Positions 33,502 through 45,500 are shown, numbered from the stretch's first letter. The stretch is DNA of 64,000 bases from Epichloe hybrida (GCA_019022495.1 JAFEKR010000074.1:1-64000), one strand, 5' to 3'. Numbers and translations: made by a program. Notes: generated by a model not told the origin, from the sequence alone.

Positions 33502-34869
33502 TCAAAACGCTGGTCTCGTGGACATGGGAATAGGTGGAGGCGCCTCATCTTCACGAGATGCAAATTCCGCCGGCGCAGCTGCAACAAGCTTCTTTTTAGG
33601 CGGCGGCGGCGGCGGCTTCTTCTTCCCAGCTACTCCCGACGGCGCAGCCGGGCTGTTCTCGGATGAGAAACCTGTGTAGGCTTGCCCTGGACCTGGCAAC
33701 ACAGGCGGCGATGTCCGAGGTTGTGCGTGAGTGGTCTGAGAGCCCGTGTAGGTGCCGATCCTGTCCATCACGCCATATTTTTGATTCAGGTTATTGGCCG
33801 TTTTGATTCCAGAAGCAACTTGTTCTCCGTGACGCTGTCGAAAGTTGTTGGCCGTGGTAGCAGCTGTTTTGGCATCGGTAAAGGAGACAGACGATGGGTC
33901 CTTGTGGAAGTTGGACGCTGTCTTGAGGGCAGCCTGCTTCTGTGCCCAAGTCGTGCCTTGAGCGGGAGGCTCTTGAGCAGGAGAAGCTGCCGAAAGATTT
34001 CCCATGTTGGCGAATCGACCTGGAAGCTCGTTGACTTGCGATCCCAATTTCCCAGATCCAAGTCCCGCTGAACGCTCCGCTGCTGGAGGAGGAGGGGAGC
34101 TTGTATTCGCTGATAATCCACGCCCAATTCCCAACGCGGGCACTGAGACACCTGCAGCGCCAAGTCTGTTGATAGAACCTAGATTTATCAAGCCATTACT
34201 CTTTTCATTTCCGGCTGGTGAGCTTGTAGCACCTCTTGGTGGTAATCGAGGTGGCAGACTAGGTGGAAGAGCCTTTGGCGCAGGTGTTGGAATCGCTGCC
34301 TCGCTGTACGGCGGAGGATTTCTACCATTGGCCTCGTCTCTTCTGGCTGGAGGCTTGGGCAAGTGTTGAGTTGACAGCCCAGTGGTATTTACACGATAAG
34401 GCTTTGGAGGTTGTGGTCCTTCGTCTTGGGATGCAGGAGGCGCCTCGATGGCTTGTACACCTGTATTTCTCGGCGGTGGCTCTACGGGGTCAGCTCTTGG
34501 ATCCGTGTAATTTGAAGGACTTGTAATCACTTTACGCTTCGTCGACGCTGAAGGAGGAGCTGGTGCTAAGCCAGAACTTGTGCGTTTTGGTGGCGGGGCA
34601 AAGGAGGCTGGATCCTTGAGATCTGACAGCGGACGGGCGATGTGATTTGAGGAGTCTGAAGTCGAATCTTTGCCGCGACCCATGAGACCGGACTGAGAGT
34701 AGTTGAGCAGTTGCAATTAGTTCGGCGTGATTTTTCTTGTGGTAAGCGCAAATTGAGGGAAGACGACACCAGAACATGACTGGCATTCACGTACGACTGA
34801 GCCTTTGAGGGAGCTGCCCGATTTCTCCGGGTGCCAACCATTCTTCATAATGTCCTTGAACCCAGACAT
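33502..34869 (-). CDS. Proline-rich adaptor-like protein
   Basis: Seen: two exons, 34869-34795 and 34692-33502, joined in phase 0 with a GTACGT donor and CTCTCAG acceptor, give 421 aa. The start MSGFKDIMKNGWHPEKSGSS is followed by LMGRGKD at the splice. The body is full of PxxP and polyproline segments (KALPPSLPPRLPPRG; KKKPPPPPPKKK), typical SH3 ligands. Two related helical segments (ASNFHKDPSSVSFTDAKTAA; ANNFRQRHGEQVASGIKTANN) lie near residues 285-335. Known: yeast Aim3 and similar proline-rich proteins bind SH3 domains of actin-patch amphiphysins. Resemblance to this group is only a weak inference from composition and architecture. No membrane segment or signal peptide is seen. Confidence 0.75.
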
Positions 34870-35390
34870 GTCGATTGAACGGGCATGAGTGATATGCGCC
34901 GTATAAAGTAATATAGCTGAATGACCTGGATTCTGCGTCTTCCTCTCCCACTAAATGTTCGAGAAAGGAAAAAAAAGACAAGGTGCTGAAGAAAAGAAGC
35001 CTCGCTAGCGCTTGCGCAAGGTGGACTGATGATGAGGAGGTGTAATAGTAGAAGTTTGTGGAAGAAGTCTGGTCGCCGGGCGCATCGGAGGTGGCCCAGG
35101 TGTGTGGGGGGGGGTGTGACTTGTCGAAGGAGCGTGGGGCAAGTGCGACCCAGGGTGCAGTTCCGACCGAAACTTTGATGCCGGTGACATTTTGTTCACA
35201 ATTTGTGTGTTACTCACTATTTCATGATGAAATGCGCCATCTGATGACTTGACATGCTTTCGCGAGAGTTTGAACAACATACCAGATATTCTGGAGCCAT
35301 CTACCCCGCTGTTCTCTGTTCTTTGGGGGACAGGCGCAAAACGCGTCGAGTCGCGTGGCCACCGGCGCAACAACTTCAACTCTAGTCACC
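34870..35390. other. Divergent region with weak minus-strand ORF
   Basis: A 521-bp spacer between the proline-rich gene (-) and MIS12 (+). A minus-strand frame (35379-35005) encodes 124 aa with a His/Pro-rich C-terminus and reaches almost to the MIS12 start; it opens with a non-ATG codon. It could be part of a small spliced gene (a GTGAGT donor lies at about 35216 on that strand), but no family is recognised. Confidence 0.3.
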
Positions 35391-36635
35391 ATGACTACTC
35401 CGAATGAGTCCAACTATGACCTCCTTACTGAGCATTTCGGCTATCCACCGGTGGTGAGTAATGATGATGAAGACGTCAAGTCTTTTTCTCTTTCAGAGAA
35501 GGCGAAAAAAAAAAGAAAAGAAAAGAGAAGAGAAGAAAAGAAAAAGAAGAAGAAGAAGCCATTTATTCGAGCTGATCCACATGAAATCCGCATTTTTTGA
35601 ACCATGCTTTTCCTAACCACCATCCAGTCACTCCTAGACGACATCATCAACACCGTCAACGTGCTCGCCGACCGCGCCCTCGACTCTGTCGAACGCGTAC
35701 TGCTATCGCTGCCCCCACAAAATCTCGGGTTCAAACCCCCAAAGTCCAAAGACGCCAGCGGCGAGAACACAGCATCACCATCCCCCGAGGAGGCGGCCAA
35801 GCGCGAAATCGAAAATGGCACGCACCAGCTGGAAACGCTGCTGAATGCCGCGATCGACAAGAACTTTGACATTTTCGAACTATACACGATGAACAACATA
35901 TTGACAATCGATGAGAAAACCCAGCCGTTCATCAGGCTGCCGCACTACGAAGGACTGGATCTGTCAAACCATCCCGACAGGCCAACGGCAGGGAGCATCA
36001 CCGAGCTGAGACGGCGACTGCACGCCAGCCAGAAGCTGCATGTGGCGCTCGAGGCGGAAAGAACAAGAAATGACGTGCTCTTGCGAAAACTGAAAGAGGC
36101 ACTCAACATGCCGTTTACAGGAGGACAAGGCCCGGTGAAGAAGGAGCCCGAAGCGGGCAACGCAGATGAGGAGAAAGGTGGGGGAGCACTAGGGTTTTTG
36201 CGTGACAAGGGAACGCTCGAGCAAGGAGGCACGGATAAGCCCATCACGACGACGGCGGAGTTCACGCTCTCTCAATTGCAATCTCTCCGGTCGCTGTCTT
36301 CGTCTCTGAGAGCCCTCCTTCCTCAGCTGGGCACCGTCGAGAACGACCCCGAGGACGGTGCCGACCCCAGTTCCGAAGACAAGTCTTGGCGCCGCGAACG
36401 ATCAGAGTATATCGAGAGCGCATCACGCAAGTACCTCGAGCGATCGGCTGGGCTAGAACTTGGACCTCACGGGGAGGTGCGTGACGGGGTGGTGTGGCAC
36501 GGCGGTGGCCCATCGTTGGCCAAGGACGAGGTGGAAAGCCTGGAAAAGGTAGCTGCCATCTTGGGGACCAATGCAGCAGCTGGGCCCATGGAAGCTGGAA
36601 AAAACAGCGAGGATGACGCCATGGAAGAATCTTGA
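35391..36635 (+). CDS. MIS12: Kinetochore protein Mis12/Mtw1
   Basis: Known: Mis12/Mtw1 is a core MIND-complex subunit that links the inner kinetochore to Ndc80 at centromeres. Seen: exon 1 (35391-35453) encodes MTTPNESNYDLLTEHFGYPPV, and exon 2 (35628-36635) continues with SLLDDIINTVNVLADRALDS, restoring the conserved N-terminal helix pair. The intron of 174 nt has a GTGAGT donor and ends CATCCAG. The product is 356 aa, with the central FDIFELYTMNNILTI segment and helical coiled-coil regions (ITELRRRLHASQKLHVALEAE) as in the family, then a less conserved acidic C-terminus. The ORF upstream of 35391 (MATGATTST...) is extra and not needed. The intron contains an unusual purine-only stretch. 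The gene is head-to-head with an unassigned minus-strand ORF and converges on the PPR gene. Confidence 0.94.
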
Positions 36636-37028
36636 TCTTGGCAAAGCCAAGGTTCATTCACCAAGTGCTTGTCGCATTTCAATGTGGTAAAGTGCTGCGA
36701 ACCATGGAGAATTTGGCGTCGGGGTCTGGGAATCGACCGGGGCGATTTTGGAGTTTTAGTTGCACGATATGGGATGTTTGTATAAATGAGTCTATGTCGT
36801 CTAGTAAATATGCTGTTGGCTTTAGAAGCTCTCAAATAGCATTGACTTTTGGACTCCATTTACATGATATGGGATAGCTCGTACATGCGAGTAATAGGCT
36901 GACACTTAGTATACATGGTTGTGAACGGGCCTCACCGTAAAAGCTCTCAATTAGTAGTAGTTTCCTTCTCACAACTCCCTCCGGTCTTCTCTTCTCAACA
37001 GGTCGACCGACCACCAGCCCATTCACAT
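36636..37028. other. Convergent 3' region MIS12/PPR
   Basis: 393 bp between stops. A short element is repeated: ACATGATATGGGA-type text at about 36765 and 36864 and CTCTCAAAT/CTCTCAATT at about 36830 and 36943. Otherwise nothing is seen. Confidence 0.4.
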
Positions 37029-39755
37029 TCACCCCCTCGGCGTCCTGTCCAACTCGGGCGGCACACTCGCACCATCAATCAACCCATTCTCCTTTGCCAA
37101 GAACCAGAAGTGATGTCTCCAGTAACGATCATCCCGTTCAAGGAACTCCCCTTCCACGGCGGCTTTTTCCAACTTGTGATTGAGGACCACCCGCACGACC
37201 TCCTTGGCGTCGGCGATTGTTTTTGCGTTCCTGTCGGCGAGGAGGGCCTTCAACAGGTCCGATAGGCAGGGCAGCGACGTGACTGGTCTTCCTGCGCGAG
37301 CGAGCTGGCCAAAGACATCCATTGCGGCGGGGACGTCTCCTGTGACGGCATGGGCGCTCATGACGCGCTCCCAGAGGGTTTGATCGCCCTGACCGATGTT
37401 GGACAGCCGATGCTCCTGGAGGAGAGCACGAATAGTGGCCCCCGTGTCGGAGGGTAAGGGGTCCCGCGACAGAGCTCGCTCGATCAAGATGGTCACCATG
37501 TGCGATGTGGCCGAGAACCCATCCGCACGCATGTGTTGCTGCACAGCGGCAATGGCTTCGTCTGCGCCGCCGTTGGCAAGGGACGACACAGCGTATAGCA
37601 TCTTGCCGTAGGTCTCGAGATTGGCCCTAAGCCCCGCAGCCTTGATGTCGGTGAGGATCTGCTCCACGACATGGACCTGCTCTGCGGCTGAGGCACTTTC
37701 CAAGCTGCCTAGCAGTTCCTCTACAATGATGGTGAATGTGGCGCCGTCTGGTTCCACGCCCTGGCTTTTCATGGCTCTTAGAAGCGACTTGACGTCTTCG
37801 GGGGAGCTGGACCTGGAAGACCGGAAGCTCTCTCGTATCAGGATGTTGAAGGTTCGAATGTTGGGCTCGATGCCTTCGCGGCCGGCCCATGATAGAATTT
37901 CGTTGGCCGCGCGGCGGTCGAGTGCGATGAGGCCCTTCAAGGCGGCGTTGACAACTTCAATCGTCGGCTGGATGGCTATGGACACGGCACCCTCCGCATC
38001 GCCTTTACTCGCCACTGCCTTCTTCCACATCCCTTGCATTTCGGCGAGGGCATGAATGCCTGCCTGTGGCTTACCAGCTTCAATGAGTCCTGAGATTCGT
38101 TCGGTCCAGATGACTGCGTCGAGTTTCAGCCCTGAATCGACAAGCTTCTGCCAGAGAGCTTCGATCCGTTCTGCGTCCTTGCACAGTTTCCATCCGTGCA
38201 TCATGTTGGTGTAGGTGCGTACGGTAGGCTGGATTTGGACTTGCTGCATGACGTCAAGTGTCTCCTGGAGCTTCTTGGACCGTCTGAACGCACACCACAC
38301 AAAGACAAAAAAGTCTAGGAACGCGGGATCCTCGCGCAGCTGACGACCCAAGTCGGGGGTTTGGGCCAGACGAGCCCTCAGATTCTGCCATATGAAGACG
38401 ACAGCTCCGGTGTTGCGGGATTCATATGCAGCGCGTAGCTGCTTGTGAAAGATGGCGAGACCAGAATGCGAGCTTGATGAATGAGAATGAGACGACGGTT
38501 TGTGTTCAAGAGACGAGGAGCGGCCTTGGCGCCCTACTGAATCCTTCCTGAGAACCAATTCCATGGCTCGTGGCCATTGAGCTGCCATGTACGATTGAAG
38601 CTCTGCCAGTTTGGCAGAAGGAAACCGAGTTTCGCTAGCAAATACGTCATTGACGTATGAATCATCTGCAGGCTGAAGCTCCAGGGCTTTAGAAACAAGG
38701 TTTAACAATGGCGCCGCCTTGATCTGCGAACCGTCTCTAGCCAGACGAGGATCAGAAAGCACAGCCAGCGTTGCCAACAGACCCGGGATAAGTTCGCGGG
38801 ATTGCTCTGGCCGAAACTGCACAAATATGCTTGCCAATGCTCTTGTTGTCGGCGATGTCCATACTGAGTTTCGTTCCGCCACAAGTTCATTCTTCTTCCA
38901 TGGAAACGACGCCGCGTAAATATCGTTCGTGATCTCGTCCACGGCAGGCAGCACGAACTGCTGACCTGAATGATGGTGCATCTGACTCGGCCGCTTCAAC
39001 TGCGACAAGTGCTTCCACATGTCTAGCAGCTCCTCTAGAACGGCATGCCTCTCAGCCGATGTATGTTTTGTATCGACAAGGATATGACAGAGGTTCAAAA
39101 CAAGCTCGTTCCGCACATCAAGATCCCACTTGCCAACCGTGGCAAGCATCTTGGAAAGAGCCAAGCTAGTGCAAGTGAGACCCTGCTCTGCTACCGCATC
39201 ACATTTATCTCTCAAGAACTTTGTAGTCGAGATATACAAGTGCTTTGGAATATGGCCACTAAGCTCCTTGACAAGCGGCCAGATGTCGTTCTGAAAGAGC
39301 CGTAGTTTCTCCTGAGGCCCCACGAGCATTTCCGAGATTTCCTCCATCTTGGCAGTGATTTGCCACTCGTCTAGAGCAGACGCAGCAACGGGCTGAGCCT
39401 GGCCAGTGATCGATGAGGCGAACGGCAGCTTGGCAGCTTCAAAGGAAGAAGCAGAAGAGCCACTTGCTGTGGTGCCGGATCGTTGCACCACATCGTTGAA
39501 CAATGCCACTGCCGAAGACCGGTAAAACTTATTCCTGGGCTGCCTCTTGATTGGAGAAGAGTTTGCCGATTTGCGAGAAGGGGGTGGCCTTCTCTGCGAG
39601 CCCTGAGCTGTCTGCTGAGAGAAGGCGGCCTGTTCTACACCCGAGTCGGTGGCAGGCGATGAGAACCATGCCACGGCTCCGTGTCTGCGTGTCGGCGAAA
39701 CAGCCGGTCGCAGGCGCGAGGCGCATCTGGTACAGAAATTTCTTGACGTGTACAT
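37029..39755 (-). CDS. Mitochondrial pentatricopeptide-repeat (PPR) protein
   Basis: Known: PPR proteins bind organellar RNA and act in its processing, stability or translation. Seen: one uninterrupted frame. The ATG at 39755 gives 908 aa beginning MYTSRNFCTRCASRLRPAV, an Arg/Ser-rich amphipathic presequence as expected for mitochondrial import. The frame is open further upstream, but only from a TTG. Helical repeats in the second half include TVRTYTNMMHGWKLCKDAER, then RTFNILIRESF, EPDGATFTIIVEELLGSL and LETYGKMLYAVSSLANGG, with the 35-residue spacing of PPR units. The N-terminal third is Ser-rich and the central part helical. It may be a mitochondrial RNA- or ribosome-related factor; which one cannot be told. 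T18 at 39873-39890 lies just upstream. Confidence 0.88.
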   Translation of the reverse strand: MYTSRNFCTRCASRLRPAVSPTRRHGAVAWFSSPATDSGVEQAAFSQQTAQGSQRRPPPSRKSANSSPIKRQPRNKFYRSSAVALFNDVVQRSGTTASGSSASSFEAAKLPFASSITGQAQPVAASALDEWQITAKMEEISEMLVGPQEKLRLFQNDIWPLVKELSGHIPKHLYISTTKFLRDKCDAVAEQGLTCTSLALSKMLATVGKWDLDVRNELVLNLCHILVDTKHTSAERHAVLEELLDMWKHLSQLKRPSQMHHHSGQQFVLPAVDEITNDIYAASFPWKKNELVAERNSVWTSPTTRALASIFVQFRPEQSRELIPGLLATLAVLSDPRLARDGSQIKAAPLLNLVSKALELQPADDSYVNDVFASETRFPSAKLAELQSYMAAQWPRAMELVLRKDSVGRQGRSSSLEHKPSSHSHSSSSHSGLAIFHKQLRAAYESRNTGAVVFIWQNLRARLAQTPDLGRQLREDPAFLDFFVFVWCAFRRSKKLQETLDVMQQVQIQPTVRTYTNMMHGWKLCKDAERIEALWQKLVDSGLKLDAVIWTERISGLIEAGKPQAGIHALAEMQGMWKKAVASKGDAEGAVSIAIQPTIEVVNAALKGLIALDRRAANEILSWAGREGIEPNIRTFNILIRESFRSSRSSSPEDVKSLLRAMKSQGVEPDGATFTIIVEELLGSLESASAAEQVHVVEQILTDIKAAGLRANLETYGKMLYAVSSLANGGADEAIAAVQQHMRADGFSATSHMVTILIERALSRDPLPSDTGATIRALLQEHRLSNIGQGDQTLWERVMSAHAVTGDVPAAMDVFGQLARAGRPVTSLPCLSDLLKALLADRNAKTIADAKEVVRVVLNHKLEKAAVEGEFLERDDRYWRHHFWFLAKENGLIDGASVPPELDRTPRG

Positions 39756-40450
39756 ATGGCCGATTTCGAAGTTGCGAGCATATATGAACACACGCGCCAA
39801 GTGCAGATGGCTATGCCGGGTTCGAGCGTGCGGAACCAGTGCTGGTTGAAGAACCTCCTTTTACGAACAACCTTTTTTTTTTTTTTTTTTCCGAGGTGTA
39901 CTCCCCACGCCCCACTTGTGGTTGTCGGCAGGGGTGCGAAAGCGAATCAGCCAATCAGCGTGCGTGTGACAGGCTGAGATCCAAGCTTCAACAATTACGC
40001 ATGCATGTCACGGCATCTTTTTTTTAAGCGGCGAATTTGACCAATGAATTAGACGAGAAACAGAAATTAATACTCCGACTCGGATTGCAATTGGTTGAAA
40101 CTTGGGAAAATATGCCAAGAATAATAATAGAGAAAAGAAGTAAGACACGCTTTTTTTTATTTTTTAAAAAAAGGCCTTGAGTGAAAAAGGGTCCTTGCAT
40201 TCCGGGATCAAACTGGCATTGCAAAGACATATATATATATATATCTCGGGTGATAAGGAAAGAAAATAGTCATATTCAGATGCAGTCATTTTCGATCCAG
40301 GCAGGGCGCACAAGCCCCAGCATCGAGCCAGAAAGGCAACAGTGACAGCATTTCCATCAAAAAAACCCTATCCGCGTGTCATGACTACTGCACTTGTTCA
40401 TCCTCCCACGCCCCCAACTTCAACTTCCCCGTCGACAACACTTTCCTTTC
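39756..40450. other. Spacer upstream of the PPR gene
   Basis: 695 bp between the PPR start and the GST stop, both minus strand. It holds T18 at 39873-39890, a run of (AT)9 at 40230-40243 region, and T/A runs at 40149-40172. No gene is seen; it should contain the PPR promoter and the GST 3' UTR. Confidence 0.45.
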
Positions 40451-41494
40451 TTACAAAGACGCCTCAAACTTGCCATCGATGGCCTCAATCTTCTCCACGC
40501 TCCTCTTATAACCTGGCTCGGCCTCCAAGACCTGCACATACTCCGCCACCTTGGGGAACTCATTCTTCCACGAGGCACCCTCCCAGGAGCCGAGCTCGTC
40601 GAACCGTCCAGAGCCAGCAATCAAGGGAAAGCTCATGAGGATATCAGCCGCGCTGAGGGTTTGCCCGCAGAGGTATTTGCCGCCGGAGGTGGCGAGCTGT
40701 TCGTTGATAAAGGCCAGGTGCTTCTTAATGTTGGGGTAGACGAACATGGCGATGATGCGGTTGGCAATGATGTATGTGATGGGGCGGACGAAGAAGGGAA
40801 CCTGAGGAGATTTGAGGCCTGGAGATGAAAATCGCATTAGTTTGAGTGTTCTTCTACTTGTTCCTCTGGGGATAGGCATCGTATTGCTGAACCACCACCG
40901 ACTTATGCTTTTTAGTAGAAAAAAACTGCGGGGGGAGAACATCGAAGGGGAAAATGTAGAGAAAAGAAAAGAAGAAAACCTACGTGAAATAACCAATGCA
41001 AAGACCAGAAACGGCATCAAGCTGCCTTCAGCATAGTGCATATAATACGCATACCGCAACCACTCCTCCGTCTCCCCGCCTATTGTGTTCTCCCTTCCCT
41101 CACGCCACTGCTTGGGAATCAACTTCTGGCCCGCAGGAACATGGTCCACCAGGTACTGCGTCATGAAGCCACTCTCGGCCAGGATAACAGGCTTCTCGCC
41201 ATGGCCGGGAGGCGTGATGGAAATGACGGGGGACTTTCCCAGAGGATGGATCTGCTCAAGCTCCGGGGGCGCGAGCAGGGTTTCCTCGTCGCGGTGGAAG
41301 ACCTCGACTTCGTAAGGGATCTCGAGCTCTTCGAGCAACCAGACGATGCGTTGGGAGCGCGAAAAATTCAGCCTGGTAGGATGCCCGACTTATTTTTCAG
41401 CGCCGAATGCAATTGCGCAAACGAAGGCCGGGAGGTATGATGGGATGATGACGTACCAGTACAGCTTGATCTTGGGCAGCTGGTCAGCAGACAT
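40451..41494 (-). CDS. GTT1: Glutathione S-transferase, Gtt1-like
   Basis: Known: GSTs join glutathione to electrophiles; Gtt1-type enzymes are ER-associated in yeast. Seen: three exons, 41494-41457, 41372-40984 and 40818-40451, give 264 aa. The N-terminal thioredoxin fold reads MSADQLPKIKLYWLNFSRS, then WLLEELEIPYEVEVFHRDEE and the cis-Pro-type HPLGKSPVISI and ILAESGFMTQYLVDH (the ESG glutathione-contact motif). The C-terminal helical domain ends with CGQTLSAADILMSFPLIAGS, close to the Gtt1 sequence LSGADILMSFP. Intron 1 is 84 nt (GTACGT donor), and intron 2 is 165 nt and stop-free in frame, so an unspliced reading adds 55 foreign residues. The splice VIS-R-LKSPQVPFF restores the family spacing. 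The gene is alone; its start lies 110 bp from the next repeat-free spacer. Confidence 0.93.
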
Positions 41495-42552
41495 GATGGA
41501 TGGTGGTTTTGCGCCTTGTCTCGCGGCTTGTTCAAGGTCCAGGTTCAATCGGAAGGTATCTCAAAGTAAGGTCGATTGATTGAGCTTTCGAGGGGAGAAT
41601 TTTCATCCCATCAAGCCAGCACAACAGAGGATCGATTCGACTTTAAAGTAGTCCTGCACGAGGGCTGACTGGCATGGCACATGGACCGCTCCTCCTTCTG
41701 CTTTGTCTGTGGCTTTAGTGGCGTGGTGGATGACGCCAACGGTGTGAGCGAAGCCAACAAGCAAGTTCTCTGCAAGCACTATTATCGCCTCTCTCACATT
41801 TTGGCGACATTTCACATGTCAATCGAGCCCGAAGACCATGGACGGCGACCGACTGGTTGGTTAGTCGAGTTGATATTCCGGATGCCATCACTGCCGAGTC
41901 CATCGTGACCCACAATTTACAAACCCTTGTCCGTCATGTTTGTGCTATTACGTGACTATGTGCCATTGCCTCGGCGAGTCGGCGGGCACGCAGCCGCACT
42001 CGAGCCGCACTGTTTGTCCATTGTATGCTTTTATTCAATACTGAATTACACATGTACAGTGGGTGTAGTACGGAGTGGCAGCTTCCTTTACACTTGGCCT
42101 CTCATTGCGCCCGACCATGTCTCCGTCGTCTGTTCTATGCCAATAAAGCCTAAATCATGCAACAGATAAGAATGAAACCCATCACACGGATCCGTACGCA
42201 CATCTTAAGAACCTGCGACCATCATCATGTGGGACTGCACACCCACCTGCATCAAACCAAACCAAGAACAAAGCGTTATAACGTATGTAGCATCGCTTAC
42301 CCGCCTCATGCTGCCACCTTTGTCAAACAATCCATTTGCATTATCCTACGCCGCATCCAACTCGTCTGGCATTACTCCGTTGACCGAAATTTGAGGGGAA
42401 AAGTCCAAGATATGGGAAAAGGCATCCCTTTGGATCCTTTGGGGTCGATTAATGTTATGTGTATCCAGAATGCCGAACTTTTATTCTTGCCCCCCTCCTC
42501 CCATGTTTCCCACATGAGCACTTGACACACAGAACTCTGAATGCGAAATATT
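41495..42552. other. Spacer between GST and ITC1
   Basis: 1.06 kb on the 5' side of the GST gene and the 3' side of ITC1. A TACGGAGTG near-copy of the recurrent motif is at 42069-42077. Frames here are shadows without domains. No RNA gene is seen. Confidence 0.45.
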
Positions 42553-45500
42553 TCAGCCGCGTCGCCGAGCTTTGGTCGAGCCGCGCCCGGCTGCCTCTGT
42601 CTGCGCTTCACGCTTCTTCGTTTGCTTCCGGACCCTCGGCGGCGGCGGCGGCGGATTGGAATGCAAATGCCCTAGTTCTTCCAAAGCCATTGTGTTCTCC
42701 CACTGCAGACATCGATAATGAGATGGCTCTGGAGTTTCCTCCCGTATGCGTGAGCTGCTTCGTTTTGTCATATGCTCGTCCTTTTTGTCATCATCGTTGC
42801 CATTGCTGAGATAGATTTTTCTGTTTTCCATGTGCTTCACAATTCTGTCTCTATAATTCGTGAGCTCCTTACGCAACTTCGATTCATTGAATCCTCGGGG
42901 GTCCAGCCACTTGATCAATGCCGTCACCTTCTCGGGCTCCGATAAGTAGCCCCATTGCTTGGCTGTGAAGACGCTCGTGCCGTCTTCTTCCTTTGCCTTG
43001 CGCTCCGAGACGGTCATTCTGAACTTGGCCTTGTATTCGTTCTGTAATTCTTGCGGGCCATCAATGAAGCCCTCTCTTTCCATGTCGTCAGGGCCCTGGA
43101 CCCATATGCACCCATTGGCATACTCGGCTGAAGCCGTTGAACTTGTTGGAAGACCTCCGTAAGGCATGCCGTTTCTTTCAAACCAGTAGTATCGATTCCA
43201 AAACCTGTCCTTGCCCAGTACTCGTGTTCGAGGGCAATCAGCTTCGCGCAAATCGTTTTCGATGATAGCTACCTCGTCCTCGCATTCCTTGATAATCTCT
43301 TCCTTTTTCTGAATCTCTTTCAGAATCTTGTTGTATTGCTTCTGCTGTTGGGGAGTCAATTTAACTGGCTCTTGTGGCTTTCCCTTTTCCTGCCCCTTCT
43401 GCGTTTCCTTCTTGCGCTCCTTTTCGGCTCCAGCTTCTTTTTTCTTCGTCTTTTCGGACGGCGGACGGCCGCGTCGCTTCCCCTTTGCTTGATGTCCTTC
43501 CCTAACGGCACCAGCATCGCCATCCTCTTTGTCAATGGGGGATTCATTGGCGTCTGCCATTTTCGTGTCGTCATATTCCTTCAGAGCACTGGAATCAACT
43601 TCTTCGGCTGGATCTGGATCAGGAATCAGCTCCCGGCGCTGCTCATGTAGTTGACGAACCTCCTCCATCCTGTCCACGGTTAATTTTGACTGGTCAGCTT
43701 GTCGCATTTGATACTCAAACAAAACATCGCATGGGGGGTTTTTTTTTTATGACTTACGCTTGCTTTTTCTGTCGTTGCCACTCGATTCTGTCTTTGCGGT
43801 ATTTTGTCATCGTCTCGCTGCAATCTTCCATGTAGCCGCGCACAGCCTTAGTTTGCATCGTCAGCAGACAGATGGTCTGCAGCGCCTTGACTCGGTGATT
43901 GACATCGAGCGCAGCATATTTCTGCTGCACAGCTTCTTGTGTGGGTTCCACATCTGCTGGTACAAGTTGTTCCAGCAGTTCCTCGCACGTTTCTTCATAC
44001 CTGTTGTCCTTGGACAACTGGTGCAGTAGGCCAACAATTATTCGTTCCCACCCGCCATTGCCGAAGTCGCGCTTCCGCAAATGATCTATCCAGTCGAATT
44101 CCCTCATCATCTCTTCGGCGCGGGTGCGAGATTCTTGTTCTGCCCGTATTTCCTCCTCCTCAGCTGCGGCTGCCTCGGCGGCGAGTCTTTCAGCCTCCAA
44201 TTTAGCGAGGCTGCTGCGTGTAGCACGGCCGTTCGGTTTCCTTTCCGGCTCAGGAGTCTGTGTTTCCTCATCTTCTTCCTCGGCGTCTTCTTCATTATGG
44301 TCCTCCTCACCTTCTTCGTCGCTCTCCTCGTCTTCCAAATCGGGTAGTGCTATTCGGACCTTGCCACCCTCCTTTTCTGAATCGACCAGTATCTTCAAGA
44401 CTGAACAGTGAATCTCATCGAATAATTGAACCGGAGTCCTTTCTGAGGCCACGGTCATGGCCTCGACAAAGTCGTCAAACGTGAAGGAGTCAAGTTGAAA
44501 AATTTCGCAATAGACATTCAACGTGTCCCACGTTTCTAAAAATGCACCGACTGTAGCCATGTCGATCTTGTCCTGGAATGCTTGAATTTCAACAAGCTCG
44601 CCTTCTTTTTCCACCGGCGGATCCCGACACATGAACTTGAGACGAGGTCGAAGACTGCCTTCCTTCGGTGGCAAAGCCAAATCCTCAATTGGATACTTGG
44701 TTGGCGGGGGAGGGGGAGATGGAGTGGGTTGTCGCGCTTGCTGTTCGTGTTGTTGCCCGGAACCATTGACACCATCCGCAGACTCACCAAAAGGCCACTT
44801 AGGACCCCTGAAACCGGGTTGACTTTGCTTTCCCTTTTGACTCTTGGTGGCTGGTTTCAATTCCGGTAGACGCACTGGGCCAGTGTGTGTGTGACCATTC
44901 AGGTCGTGATCATTGCCCCTCTTTTGGGCCTGAAGCTGTTTGCGCTCCAAAAGCTTCATGTCGTACCGAAGATGAGGAGGAACTCTGGTATCAATGTGGT
45001 ACATATTGGCATAGTCATGTTTCACCAGCCAAGGCGCCCCTGTCCAGGCTTCTCTGATAACAGTCTTTTTGATGAAAGAACGTAGCATGGCTTTGGTAAA
45101 AACTCCTCGGTCGCGACAAATGTGCTCATCCGTAACAATTGTCTCCTCATCGCTGTCTTTGATGTTGACGAGATAGCGAGTGACAGGCAAGGCGCGGGAG
45201 CCATCAGACAGTATTCTGGGTCCAAATGTTGTCTTGTCTCGAACCAGGCCGAGAATCCGATCTCCTCCACCTAAGGTCACTGTTACCTCCTCACCTGGGT
45301 AATAGTCATGTCTGAATTCATCGAAGATGAGGTCGACAAGGTTATCCAAGCGGGATACAGTCTGAAACTGAACCTTACGCAAGATGGGGCCTTTCAAAGC
45401 CTCCGGAAACGTGGCTTCAACTTCGCGACCACCAGTGAGCTGTGCCGAATCATAAATTGTAAGTAACGTTTCGTCCCTGGCAACAGAATAAACAGTACAG

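Noticed and set aside
33682..34369. Plus-strand frames of about 120-130 codons
   Set aside because: They are antisense to the proline-rich protein. CCN codons reversed give Gly/Arg-rich text with no homology.
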